Shown here: positions 32,491 to 41,037 of the stretch, piece after piece | Position numbering within the stretch: position 1 is the first letter of the stretch | Layout of the letters: each line of letters begins with the position of its first letter | Source: Niastella sp. OAS944 | GTDB lineage: Bacteria > Bacteroidota > Bacteroidia > Chitinophagales > Chitinophagaceae | Reading direction: 5' to 3' | Length of the DNA: 64,000 nt | Assembly (NCBI GenBank): GCA_024809215.1 | Contig: JANUBW010000008.1 | Coordinates: 186,001 to 250,000 of the forward strand | Translations under genes and position numbers: made by a program | The notes under the pieces: model-generated | Seen by the model: the letters and a program-made list of their open reading frames with translations, nothing else | Database searches by the model: none | What the model was told of the DNA's origin: nothing

Positions 32491-34689
32491 ATGAAAAGCA
32501 GGATATTTACACTGTTGTGTATAATGATGATGTTTTTTTCGTTGTCATATGCACAGGACGCATGTGCACCACGAGGCTGGTGTACACAAAATGGCGGTAC
32601 CACTGGCGGCGGTAGCGCAACACCACAAACAGTAACTACATTAAGTGCCCTCACAACTGCGGCCAATGGTTCGGGTTCAAGGGTTATTTATGTAAGTGGC
32701 ACCATGGGGGCTGGTGTTAGCACCCGCGTAAAAGTTGCTGCCAACACTACCATCATAGGGTTGCCCGGCGCCAAATTATATGGTGGTTTTGATGTACGGG
32801 GAAGCAATGTGATCATTCGAAATATGATCGTACAGGGCCCTGGATCAGTAGATGTAGATGGTGTTGATTGTATCAATATCGATGGTTCATCCACTACCAA
32901 TGTTTGGATTGACCATTGTGATATTTATGACGGGCAGGATGGCAACCTCGATATTACCAATGGTTGCAATTATATCACCATTAGCTGGACGAAGTTTCAC
33001 TATACAGGCGCCTCCAGCAACCACCAGTATTGTAACCTTATTGGTAACTCCGACAGCAAAACAAGCGACCGGGGAAAGTTAAAAGTAACTATGATGTATA
33101 ACTGGTGGACGTCGGGCACTGTTGAACGCATGCCCCGTGTTCGTTTTGGTCAGGTGCATGTAGTAAATAATTTATTCGATAGTCCGCAAACCAATTATTG
33201 CGTACGCGCAGGTGTTGAGGCCGACATACTGGTAGAAGGTAACTATTTTGACGCAGTAAATGATCCCATAGATTTGTATGAAAATGAGTTTACCGCCGTA
33301 ACCGCCCGCAACAATGTATTTAATAACACAACGGGTAATACCGCAGGCAGCGGTACTTCATTTACGCCGCCTTACTCATTGAGTATAGCGCCGGCAGCCA
33401 ATGTAAAAGCATTGGTAAGCGCCAGCTGCGGTGCAGGCGCTACTTTGCCATCGCCCACACAATGCGGTTGCGGCACCAGTACATCGTATACACTTACCAC
33501 AACAACCAATCCATCGGCAGGCGGTACAATTACCCGTAGTCCCAATGCAACAACTTATACAGCTGGTACAGTAGTTACCCTCACAGCTACGCCAGCTTCT
33601 GGTTATACCTTTACCGGCTGGAGTGGCGGCGCCAGTGGAACAAGTGCTACCACAACCGTTACCATGAATGCCAATACCAGCGTAACAGCTAACTTCACCA
33701 ATAGCACTGGCACAAGCTATACCTTAACAACAACAGCAAGCCCAAGCGCTGGTGGAACTATTACGCGCAGTCCGAACGCCACCACTTATGCTGCAGGAAC
33801 GGTAGTTACCTTAACGGCAACGCCTGCCAGTGGTTATACCTTTAGCAGCTGGAGCGGTGGTGCCAGTGGAACAAGTGCTACCACAACGGTAACCATGAAC
33901 GCCAATGTAAGTGTAACGGCCAATTTCACCACCAGCAGTGGCGGCACTACCTTACGCATCGATGATAAATCAGGTACGGGTGTAGGTTATTGCAGTGCGA
34001 ATGGGTCGCGGCAAAATACTTATACCGGCGCCGATGGCGGTTATTATATAAACCTGAGCAATTCGAGCGGACAAGGTATTACCTGGGCTGTTAGTGCAGG
34101 TGCGGCAGGTACATATAATATTCGTTGGCGCTATGCCAATGCAGGTTCGCAAAGCGCTACAACTGCCAGAGTGCTTGTAAATGGGGTAGAAGTAAATGGT
34201 AGTGTAGCATTCCCTAAAACAGCCGCCTGGACCACCTGGACAACCACTGCCTGGATTCCTGTAACGCTTGTTGCGGGAGCCAATAAGATCAGGTTGGAAA
34301 CAACAGCAGCCTCAGAGTTTGCCAATATCGACTGGATAGAGATCAGTGGTATTAACCCCACTGAAGCGTCCTGTAGCGCCGCTACCGGTTCGCGTTTGGC
34401 GACAGAAACGCCCATAACGCAATCGGGTTTGCAGCTTACACCTACCGTATTGCCAAACCCTACAAATGGCATAGCTACTATACGGTTTGGTGTTACGGCT
34501 GTTGAAAAAGTGATGGTGAATTTATATTCGGCAGATGGCCGTTTGGTGAAGAGCCTGACCAATAGGATGTATTCACCAGGCAATTATACACTGCCTGTAG
34601 ATTATAGCGGTATGCAAAAAGGCGTTTATTTTATTACCATCAACAATGGGGTAAAACGGACCGTGCTTCAGAATATGTTTGTGCGATAA
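32491..34689 (+). CDS. Secreted pectate lyase, polysaccharide lyase family 1, with B-repeats, CBM and T9SS domain
   Basis: A 732-residue protein with signal peptide MKSRIFTLLCIMMMFFSLSY. The PL1 parallel beta-helix shows WIDHCDIYDGQDGNLDITNG and the catalytic arginine region ERMPRVRFG. Two InlB-like B-repeats, a CBM35/CBM6-like module and a T9SS sorting domain follow (LPNPTNGIA to FVR). The last roughly 300 residues before the sorting domain are almost identical to the PL9 protein. The two lyases together would attack pectate with different modes. A terminator follows at 34816. Confidence 0.93.
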   Translation: MKSRIFTLLCIMMMFFSLSYAQDACAPRGWCTQNGGTTGGGSATPQTVTTLSALTTAANGSGSRVIYVSGTMGAGVSTRVKVAANTTIIGLPGAKLYGGFDVRGSNVIIRNMIVQGPGSVDVDGVDCINIDGSSTTNVWIDHCDIYDGQDGNLDITNGCNYITISWTKFHYTGASSNHQYCNLIGNSDSKTSDRGKLKVTMMYNWWTSGTVERMPRVRFGQVHVVNNLFDSPQTNYCVRAGVEADILVEGNYFDAVNDPIDLYENEFTAVTARNNVFNNTTGNTAGSGTSFTPPYSLSIAPAANVKALVSASCGAGATLPSPTQCGCGTSTSYTLTTTTNPSAGGTITRSPNATTYTAGTVVTLTATPASGYTFTGWSGGASGTSATTTVTMNANTSVTANFTNSTGTSYTLTTTASPSAGGTITRSPNATTYAAGTVVTLTATPASGYTFSSWSGGASGTSATTTVTMNANVSVTANFTTSSGGTTLRIDDKSGTGVGYCSANGSRQNTYTGADGGYYINLSNSSGQGITWAVSAGAAGTYNIRWRYANAGSQSATTARVLVNGVEVNGSVAFPKTAAWTTWTTTAWIPVTLVAGANKIRLETTAASEFANIDWIEISGINPTEASCSAATGSRLATETPITQSGLQLTPTVLPNPTNGIATIRFGVTAVEKVMVNLYSADGRLVKSLTNRMYSPGNYTLPVDYSGMQKGVYFITINNGVKRTVLQNMFVR

Positions 34690-34706
34690 TGATAAGCCTG
34701 AAATAA

Positions 34707-34730
34707 GTTCCCGGTTCCCGGTTTCCAGGC
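34707..34730 (+). repeat. Family E phrase repeat (GTTCCCGGTTTCCAGG)
   Basis: GTTCCCGGTTCCCGGTTTCC begins 18 bases after the lyase stop. Close copies occur at 46765-46787, 35851-35872 (reverse sense) and 59081-59130. Confidence 0.65.
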
Positions 34731-34815
34731 CTTGAATTTTCAGACCGCTAACTATTTGACTGGCATGCCGAACCCAAGGGCCGGAAACCGGTATCTGGTA
34801 CCTACAAATCAAAAC

Positions 34816-34854
34816 AAAGAGCCTCCCAATTTACCGGGAGGCTCTTTTTTTTTT
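34816..34854 (+). terminator. Terminator after the PL1 pectate lyase
   Basis: A 12-bp perfect stem AAAGAGCCTCCC/GGGAGGCTCTTT (34816-34827 with 34836-34847) runs into a long T tract. Confidence 0.9.
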
Positions 34855-34879
34855 GAGTAACATGTTGTATAACCATTCA

Positions 34880-35278
34880 CTATTTCTGCACAGGCGGAAT
34901 TATATAGGCTTCTGCCATCCTTGCTTTTTGCTTTGAAACCCTGCGCCCGCGGAAAAAGAGGTACAGATTAAAGAACAACATGATGCCCAGATAAATACTG
35001 AACCCGCCAATTTTAGTACTTAATATTTCGAGCATATCGCGATTGTCATATATTTCACCCGATATTTCCATTATAATAAATGCAAATCCCAGGTTAAGCA
35101 GGTAGAACCCTGTTTCAAAAAGTTTATTGGTTGCATGTGCTATGGTGATTTTGCCATGAAAAATATCTTCCATAAAGATCTTACCGTTCTTGAACAGAAT
35201 GTGGGCTACATACCAGGTAAGCACAATTACAATCGGCAGGTAAATGAGATAAGCGATAAAGTTCAGGGACGTTTTCAT
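34880..35278 (-). CDS. Small four-helix membrane protein, paralogue of its neighbour
   Basis: A 132-residue integral membrane protein with about four helices. It shares with the next upstream gene the order ILFKNGK, HGK, then FYLLNLGF, so the two are paralogues. The tail RGRRVSKQKARM is basic and probably cytoplasmic. The pair overlap or nearly touch (4-base gap) and probably form a heteromer. No known family or active site is recognised. Confidence 0.7.
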   Translation of the reverse strand: MKTSLNFIAYLIYLPIVIVLTWYVAHILFKNGKIFMEDIFHGKITIAHATNKLFETGFYLLNLGFAFIIMEISGEIYDNRDMLEILSTKIGGFSIYLGIMLFFNLYLFFRGRRVSKQKARMAEAYIIPPVQK

Positions 35279-35282
35279 ATAC

Positions 35283-35639
35283 TTAATGTTTGTTGTTAGC
35301 GAGCTGGTGGTAATGGCTTATCAGTAACAGGATGCCCATGTTGCAAAAATGAATGGCGCCCAGTATGATCATTATTTTACCGGTACGGGTACCGATGCTT
35401 GTTATTACATCGGCCCAGGTTGTTAGTAGTTTACCAAACCTGATGGTCATGGTAACATAGCCCAGGTTTAGTAAATAATATCCTATTAGTAGCATGCGGT
35501 TTATAAACAGGGTAAGTTTTTCATCTCCATGCAGCAGGTTCAGAATATAGCTTTTACCATTGCGGTAAAAGATCAATCCCACGTGTACTGTTATAAACCA
35601 TGTAATGAGCAGGTAAACAATGAATGCCAGCGTGTTCAT
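35283..35639 (-). CDS. Small four-helix membrane protein, paralogue of its neighbour
   Basis: A 118-residue membrane protein with about four helices and the shared elements LIFYRNGK, LLHGDEK and YYLLNLGY. It is first in a two-gene unit. The His-containing C-terminus (SHYHQLANNKH) differs from its partner. The function is unknown. Confidence 0.68.
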   Translation of the reverse strand: MNTLAFIVYLLITWFITVHVGLIFYRNGKSYILNLLHGDEKLTLFINRMLLIGYYLLNLGYVTMTIRFGKLLTTWADVITSIGTRTGKIMIILGAIHFCNMGILLLISHYHQLANNKH

Positions 35640-35727
35640 AACATAGGGTTTAGTATTTGACTACGCTTCTACAGAACAAAGATAGTTAGAAGTTTGGAAG
35701 TTTCAATAATTTCTGAAAATAATTATA

Positions 35728-35772
35728 GTTGATAAGTTAACGGGTTGACGAGTTGACGAGGGAGTTGATAAG
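35728..35772 (+). repeat. Family A phrase repeat
   Basis: GTTGATAAGTTAACGGG, GTTGACGAG twice, then GGAGTTGATAAG. It is the same wording as 29198-29262, 6.5 kb away. Confidence 0.75.
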
Positions 35773-35873
35773 TAGACATGTAAAATGTTGATTGGGAAGT
35801 TAATGATAGAGCAAGAAGTTGAAAGTAATCAGAGTTCTTAGGTATGAGGCCTGGGAACAGGGAACCGGAAACA

Positions 35874-35907
35874 AAAAAGGTGCACCAGATTGAGGATGCA
35901 CCTTTTT
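35874..35907 (-). terminator. Terminator of the minus-strand gene at 35925
   Basis: AAAAAGGTGCA/TGCACCTTTTT (35874-35884 with 35897-35907) leaves a T-run on the minus strand. Confidence 0.8.
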
Positions 35908-35924
35908 AAAGAAAGTCAAAGAAT

Positions 35925-36419
35925 TTATGCTATAGTAGCCTGAGTAAATTCAATTTGTTCAACTGCATTAAGCGGGAAGAGATACCAGCAAATGCCCAAT
36001 AAAAAGCAGGCGTACTCTTCGTTGCTGTATTTAACAGCGGCAAGCGAGGTGAATGAAGGCGCTGCCGACATATCACAAACAGCAAGTGGGGCAGAAACGG
36101 TATGTTCAAATACTACAAGCTGTGAACCGTTCTGAATGGTGTAATTGTACTTTTTTCCTTCCATTTCAATAATTCCTGTTCCATGAACCTTATCGATCCC
36201 CATTCGGCCGATCTCAACACCATATTCATTCTTCAAAATGGTTTTGTTATGCCATAAACCGGTTTTGTCGATGAAGAAGAGCCGATGGTTTTCTTCACTA
36301 CTAATACGTACTGATTGCTGATCGAGGTTATACTTTATTACCAGTTTAGTTTCTTCGCCTTCCGTCAATTCATATTTCCTGATATAAGCTGAAGGCTGGT
36401 TTACATACACCCATTTCAT
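35925..36419 (-). CDS. Hypothetical protein with LURP/tubby-like strand pattern
   Basis: A 164-residue protein made mostly of short beta strands (YELTEGEETKLVIKYN; VRISSEENHRLFFIDKTGLW; GVEIGRMGIDKV), with a hydrophobic C-terminal stretch YACFLLGICWYLFPL. The strand pattern recalls LURP-one/tubby-like barrels but is too weak for a firm call. It has its own terminator and no operon partner. Confidence 0.65.
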   Translation of the reverse strand: MKWVYVNQPSAYIRKYELTEGEETKLVIKYNLDQQSVRISSEENHRLFFIDKTGLWHNKTILKNEYGVEIGRMGIDKVHGTGIIEMEGKKYNYTIQNGSQLVVFEHTVSAPLAVCDMSAAPSFTSLAAVKYSNEEYACFLLGICWYLFPLNAVEQIEFTQATIA

Positions 36420-36659
36420 AATGCGGCAATTAGCGGGTTAAGAAATTGTTAGGGAATTTCATTTTTCTCCGCTCAAAAATATGGCTGTTCAATGTAGTAA
36501 AATTGCATTATGGCTTTTTATTTCAGCAATGTGGAAAAAAGATGAAACTTGTTGATAAAGATCATGAATTTCCAATGGTGTACATTCAACAATATTAAGT
36601 TTGTGTTACGTAATTGTTACCAACTCTTGTGTGTCGCAAAAATTTCGTAAATAAGTAAA

Positions 36660-37376
36660 CTATTGTTGTACTACACTTCCTGAACCTGAAATATGTTTTG
36701 TAACTGCGGGCGACCCTTTATAAAATATAGTACCGCTGCCCGAGATATTTGCCTGTAAAGTTTGTGTGGCAAATAAACTGATGTTACCTGAGCCCCTAAC
36801 ACTGGCATCGGCGTCTTTCACCATAATGCCCGTTATATCAATTAACCCGCTTCCTTCAATATTGGCACTGGCTTCATTGGCATTCCCACTGGTTACAGAT
36901 ATCATACCTGAACCATCAATTTCAGCATTCACCTTTGTGGTAGTGGCATTATTTACTTTAAGATTGCCCGAACCTTTAACCCGTAACTGAAGATTGGCTG
37001 GCGTAATGGGATTTTTCGTTTCCAGGTAACCTGAGCCATCTACAGTGAATGAACGTACATTGGGACCGCTTACAAATATTTGAATGCCATCGTTGGTCCT
37101 GAACCGGGTATCGGAATGGCGGGTGCGAATAACCAAGTTGTTATTGATAACGGTTGTTTCAATTTCATCGAGAATATTTTCCTGCGACTGCAATTCAACC
37201 TTATAATCGTTGGCCTGGGTGAAATAAACGTCGGCCGAAAACCTTAATTCTACGCCGTCGAACGAAGCGGTTTGACGCCCTTCTGTAACTACGGGGCCTT
37301 TACCTGTTACTTTTTTGCAGGATGATGAAACAATGAAAACTAAAATGATACATAGTGCTAAATGGAAATTTTTCAT
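36660..37376 (-). CDS. GIN-domain (DUF2807) lipoprotein
   Basis: A 238-residue protein. The signal ends SSSC (Cys20), marking a lipoprotein. The rest is one head-GIN domain (FDGVELRFSADVYFTQ, NLVIRTRHSDTRF) that turns into repeated beta-solenoid rungs with the phrase GSG at about 16-20 residue spacing (VDGSGYLE, VKGSGNLK, IDGSGMIS, IEGSGLID, VRGSGNIS, ISGSGTIF). Such domains bind unknown extracellular ligands. It follows the TonB-dependent receptor on the same strand by 55 bases. Confidence 0.88.
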   Translation of the reverse strand: MKNFHLALCIILVFIVSSSCKKVTGKGPVVTEGRQTASFDGVELRFSADVYFTQANDYKVELQSQENILDEIETTVINNNLVIRTRHSDTRFRTNDGIQIFVSGPNVRSFTVDGSGYLETKNPITPANLQLRVKGSGNLKVNNATTTKVNAEIDGSGMISVTSGNANEASANIEGSGLIDITGIMVKDADASVRGSGNISLFATQTLQANISGSGTIFYKGSPAVTKHISGSGSVVQQ

Positions 37377-37431
37377 GGTGCTTTGTTTGTTAATGAAGAA
37401 AGGTAATTGTAACTAAAAGGACAGGGTGCTT

Positions 37432-39771
37432 TTACCACTCAACTTTATAGTTCAAAACAGGGATAATGCCGTTCTGATAGTTGGTGATGGTTGTGTTCTT
37501 CAAAAGGTCGTAATCCTGGTTGGAGATGTTTTTACGGTTGATCATATTTTGGATGTCGAGCGAAAGGGTACTGGTGAGGTGGGTGCGGTTCCATTTTATG
37601 CTAATGCGGCAATCTGGTCTGAAGTAAGCCTCGTTCTGCAAACTGAAGGCTTCCTTCTCTTTGTAAATAGTATAACCTTCCCGTTGCGAAGCGGGCAAGT
37701 TGATGGGTGTTGTTCTGTAACCGCCCGCATAAATGATCTTAAAGTTTAATCCCAATACTCTTTTCTGACCTGCCAGTGGCCATTCTTTGCCCGCAACAGT
37801 ATTGAAAAGATAATTGCCATTGAAACGTGTGTTCCTTTCTACACCATCGGAGGCCGTATATTTCGATTGATAAAAAGAGCCGTTGACGGTATAATAAAAA
37901 TAGTTGTCCAGGTATTTCTCCAGCGTTAACTCAATGCCATAGTTCCTTCCTTTTCCATTATTGATAAGCGCTTCCGTAACAAATTCGTCGCGAATGTTAA
38001 GGGTAGAAAATGTTTTATCGCTGTTAACGGTCACAGGTACGTTATACAAATGCTGATAATATAATTCGGCTTTTGCCCGTAAGCGATGTCCTACCAGGCG
38101 GCTGTATGACAATACAAAGTGGTGCGCCTTGGTAAGATCGATGTACTGATTAGGATTCTCGTTATTGGCGTCTTTGGCAAAATATACACCCAATGCCTGC
38201 AATTGACTATGCATGCCATAGCCAAAGGCCAGCGAGCTTTTATTATCGGGGTCCCACTTAACAGATGCCCTTGGCTCAGCACTTCCGGTATTGTTATACA
38301 AAAGGGCCAGGTAATGCATGCCCAGGTTAAACGTAAGATTGTTCAATGGTTTGTATTGCCATTGAATAAAGGCCTGTACGGTTTGGGTGTTGCCCGAAGT
38401 ATTTATTGTTTCGAGCAGGGGCGCATTGGGGTTCCCGTCTTCTTTAGAGAGTTTATAATATTTAAAGAAAATGAAATTTACATACGCGCCTGCACGAAAT
38501 GCATTGCTGGCATTTATTTTATGGTTGAGGGTAGAGGATACCAGTATCTTTTTGGTAATGTAATTGTCTCTGTAATTGTCTACAACCACCTTGTTATAGT
38601 CTGCATACTTTTCATTGTATGAATTGGCCGTATAAGAAAACGCCATTGCCGATTTAATAGTGGTCTGATTGTCGATAGGAATAGTATGCGTGATGCCGGT
38701 AGCGCCGGTGTTCGCTACGAATTTACCGGCGTACCGGTCATCCTGCATTTCCCATTTAGAACTGTCGGTTTCAATCTTCTGGTTTTGCGAGCTAAGTCCG
38801 CCAAAGCCAAACAGGGTGAAAATGCCTTTATTTTTAGTAGGGAGATATATGTTGTAAGAAAGGTCCTGGAAGTTGGTTACGCCCTCTCCCAGCTCGAGAC
38901 CCATATTGTTTAACAATGACAATGTTGAATAACGGTAATTAACAAGCCAGGAGCCTTTATGCGATGCAGATAGCGGCCCTTCAGCCGCGGCGTTGAGGCC
39001 AAGTAGACCTGCCTGCAGCGCATACTCCTTTTTTTCATTATTGCCTTTTCTGAGTTTGAGATCAAATACACCACTTAATGCATTACCATATTCAGCGGCA
39101 AAGGCGCCGGTCAAAAAATCGCTGTTTGCTAATAGTTGCGAACTTAAGATGGAGATGCCACCGCCACTACTGCCTGCCTCGCTAAAGTGATTGGGGTTGG
39201 GAATATCAATACCTTCCATACGCCACAATAAACCTGTAGGTGAATTACCCCTAATTACAATATCATTGCCGCCATCATCGGCGCTTGCCACACCGGCAAA
39301 GCCGGTAACCATTCTTAAGGGATCGTTCACTGCCGCTGCATAACGTTGGGTTTCTTCAACAGTAAAAGCGCGGGCGCTTACCACACTCATGTCGTTGAGC
39401 GGTTTGTTCTTTTTACTTGTAGCAGTTACTTCCACTGCTTTTTCAGTTCGTACCCTGGTTTCCATGCCAATGGTGAGCACTACCTCTTTACCGGTATTCA
39501 CAATAATATTACTGGCAACTGCATTGTTATAATTGATGTGTGATATCACTAATGTATAGGTGCCGGCGGCCATGTTGGGTATTCTGAAGTTACCGCTTGA
39601 GTCGGCCACTACTTTTTTATCGGTACCGGTAATGATCACCGTTGCACCTGCTATGGGTGTTTGAAGCAATTGATCTATAATCGTTCCTCTGATATTTTGT
39701 GTTAGCTGCGCCATTGCTGTTAGGCCGTATAGCAAGCATGTTATAAGTAAGGTGAACAATTTATTCTTCAT
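37432..39771 (-). CDS. TonB-dependent receptor with carboxypeptidase-D-like N-terminal domain
   Basis: A 779-residue outer-membrane protein with signal MKNKLFTLLITCLLYGLTAM. A CarboxypepD_reg-like domain follows (about 27-105: GTIIDQLLQTPIAGATVIIT), then the plug (DPLRMVTGFAGVASADDGG; IVIRGNSPTG) and a 22-strand barrel ending in Trp (LNYKVEW). It lacks an STN domain, so it is not itself a sigma-signalling receptor. No SusD partner is next to it. It lies between the repeat proteins and the GIN lipoprotein. The substrate is unknown. Confidence 0.9.
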   Translation of the reverse strand: MKNKLFTLLITCLLYGLTAMAQLTQNIRGTIIDQLLQTPIAGATVIITGTDKKVVADSSGNFRIPNMAAGTYTLVISHINYNNAVASNIIVNTGKEVVLTIGMETRVRTEKAVEVTATSKKNKPLNDMSVVSARAFTVEETQRYAAAVNDPLRMVTGFAGVASADDGGNDIVIRGNSPTGLLWRMEGIDIPNPNHFSEAGSSGGGISILSSQLLANSDFLTGAFAAEYGNALSGVFDLKLRKGNNEKKEYALQAGLLGLNAAAEGPLSASHKGSWLVNYRYSTLSLLNNMGLELGEGVTNFQDLSYNIYLPTKNKGIFTLFGFGGLSSQNQKIETDSSKWEMQDDRYAGKFVANTGATGITHTIPIDNQTTIKSAMAFSYTANSYNEKYADYNKVVVDNYRDNYITKKILVSSTLNHKINASNAFRAGAYVNFIFFKYYKLSKEDGNPNAPLLETINTSGNTQTVQAFIQWQYKPLNNLTFNLGMHYLALLYNNTGSAEPRASVKWDPDNKSSLAFGYGMHSQLQALGVYFAKDANNENPNQYIDLTKAHHFVLSYSRLVGHRLRAKAELYYQHLYNVPVTVNSDKTFSTLNIRDEFVTEALINNGKGRNYGIELTLEKYLDNYFYYTVNGSFYQSKYTASDGVERNTRFNGNYLFNTVAGKEWPLAGQKRVLGLNFKIIYAGGYRTTPINLPASQREGYTIYKEKEAFSLQNEAYFRPDCRISIKWNRTHLTSTLSLDIQNMINRKNISNQDYDLLKNTTITNYQNGIIPVLNYKVEW

Positions 39772-39869
39772 GAGTGGGTGTTTGCTATTGTGACAACTTA
39801 GCTTTTAAGTACCCCTATGAGAACTGTATTTACTTTTTCATTTCTTATTTTTCATTCTTCATTTCTCAT

Positions 39870-40967
39870 TTAAAGGAAGCTTATGCCGGCGCTCCACCCA
39901 ATCCAGCCTGTAACATTGCTATGCCATAATTCGAATGTGTTATAGCTATTGTTAGGTACAAGGAATTTATATCCTTTAACAGCTTCGGGTTGATCGGAGT
40001 AGTAAACTGAGAACGAAGGGCCGGCAAATAATGCAATACCTTTTGCCAGTTTAAAATTGGCCAGCACATGAAGTTTACTCAACTGATTCAAATAATTCCA
40101 ATTGCCCAGGTAAAGATATTGTGTAGTGAGCTCAGGGTTTAGGGTGAACCATTTTGCGATCTTCATTTCATGGCCAATGCCGTAACCGTAGGAGAAAGTT
40201 TTTTCATCATTGCCCGCATTGATGCCAACCATAAGAATATTGTACAATTTGGCATTGCCCGATTTAATGGCCACGTTCATATTCAATACTTCATTGGTGC
40301 TTACGGCGATCTTATGATATCCTTTACGTACAATGTTTAACAAGCCAATACTATAACCGCTTGAGGTGTCGGCAATATTGATCAACCCCAATTGAAAACC
40401 TTTTAAGTGTTTGGTATAGTTTACAATACCTGCTATTTGTGCGCCGGTTACACTGCTGTTATTGATATTGGCAATACCAGCAAGCTGCCAACCTTTAACA
40501 GGTTGCTGGGTATAGTTGGCAATGCCCGCAAATTGCGCACCTGTAAGGCTTCCTGTTATTTGGTTGTACAAACCGGCAACCTGTAAGCCACGTGCGTTCC
40601 TGTTTATATAATTTATAAGTCCGCCATATTGCGCACCTGTAAAATTGCCTTTAACAGTATTGAACAAGCCTGCCAGTTGTAAGCCATTTACATTACCACC
40701 TACAATGTTGAAATGACCTGCGGCCTGAACGCCCTGCATGTTCATTTTGTTTATATTGAAGATGCTGCCCATTTCAAGACCTTTTACACTACCGATGCTT
40801 CCGCCAAATATGTTTAATGAAAAGTTACTTGTGGTGGTGGCATCATTCTTTCCAAGAGTGCTTATGCCGGGTATTACCCCAACGCGTGCAGGAACATTTT
40901 GCGCAAATACAACACTACTCATTACAAAGCAGGCGCCAAGGTATACTGCAATTTTCCCATTTATCAT
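39870..40967 (-). CDS. Outer-membrane repeat protein with 16-residue GxQxAGxxN repeats and barrel-like C-terminus
   Basis: A 365-residue protein with signal peptide ending VVFAQ. Residues about 70-215 are eight or so 16-residue units of the pattern xxxGxQxAGxxNxxxG (for example FTGAQYGGLINYI; ARGLQVAGLYNQI). The C-terminal 150 residues form alternating strands (FSYGYGIGHEMKIAKWF; ALFAGPSFSVYYS) and end in Phe-Leu, as outer-membrane barrels do. It resembles surface-repeat proteins of the LA_2272 type. The neighbour at 41038 is a longer paralogue with the same tail. Confidence 0.8.
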   Translation of the reverse strand: MINGKIAVYLGACFVMSSVVFAQNVPARVGVIPGISTLGKNDATTTSNFSLNIFGGSIGSVKGLEMGSIFNINKMNMQGVQAAGHFNIVGGNVNGLQLAGLFNTVKGNFTGAQYGGLINYINRNARGLQVAGLYNQITGSLTGAQFAGIANYTQQPVKGWQLAGIANINNSSVTGAQIAGIVNYTKHLKGFQLGLINIADTSSGYSIGLLNIVRKGYHKIAVSTNEVLNMNVAIKSGNAKLYNILMVGINAGNDEKTFSYGYGIGHEMKIAKWFTLNPELTTQYLYLGNWNYLNQLSKLHVLANFKLAKGIALFAGPSFSVYYSDQPEAVKGYKFLVPNNSYNTFELWHSNVTGWIGWSAGISFL

Positions 40968-41037
40968 AGCAATATTATTTGCAGTATGACACCTGAGCGA
41001 AGTTGTTCCCCTATGTAAAAAGAAAATTTAAAGCGTA

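Noticed and set aside
36420-36659. Spacer downstream of the GIN lipoprotein as an RNA gene
   Set aside because: It is AT-rich with no stable hairpin or T-run; a lone TAAGTTTG box on the plus strand has no gene after it.
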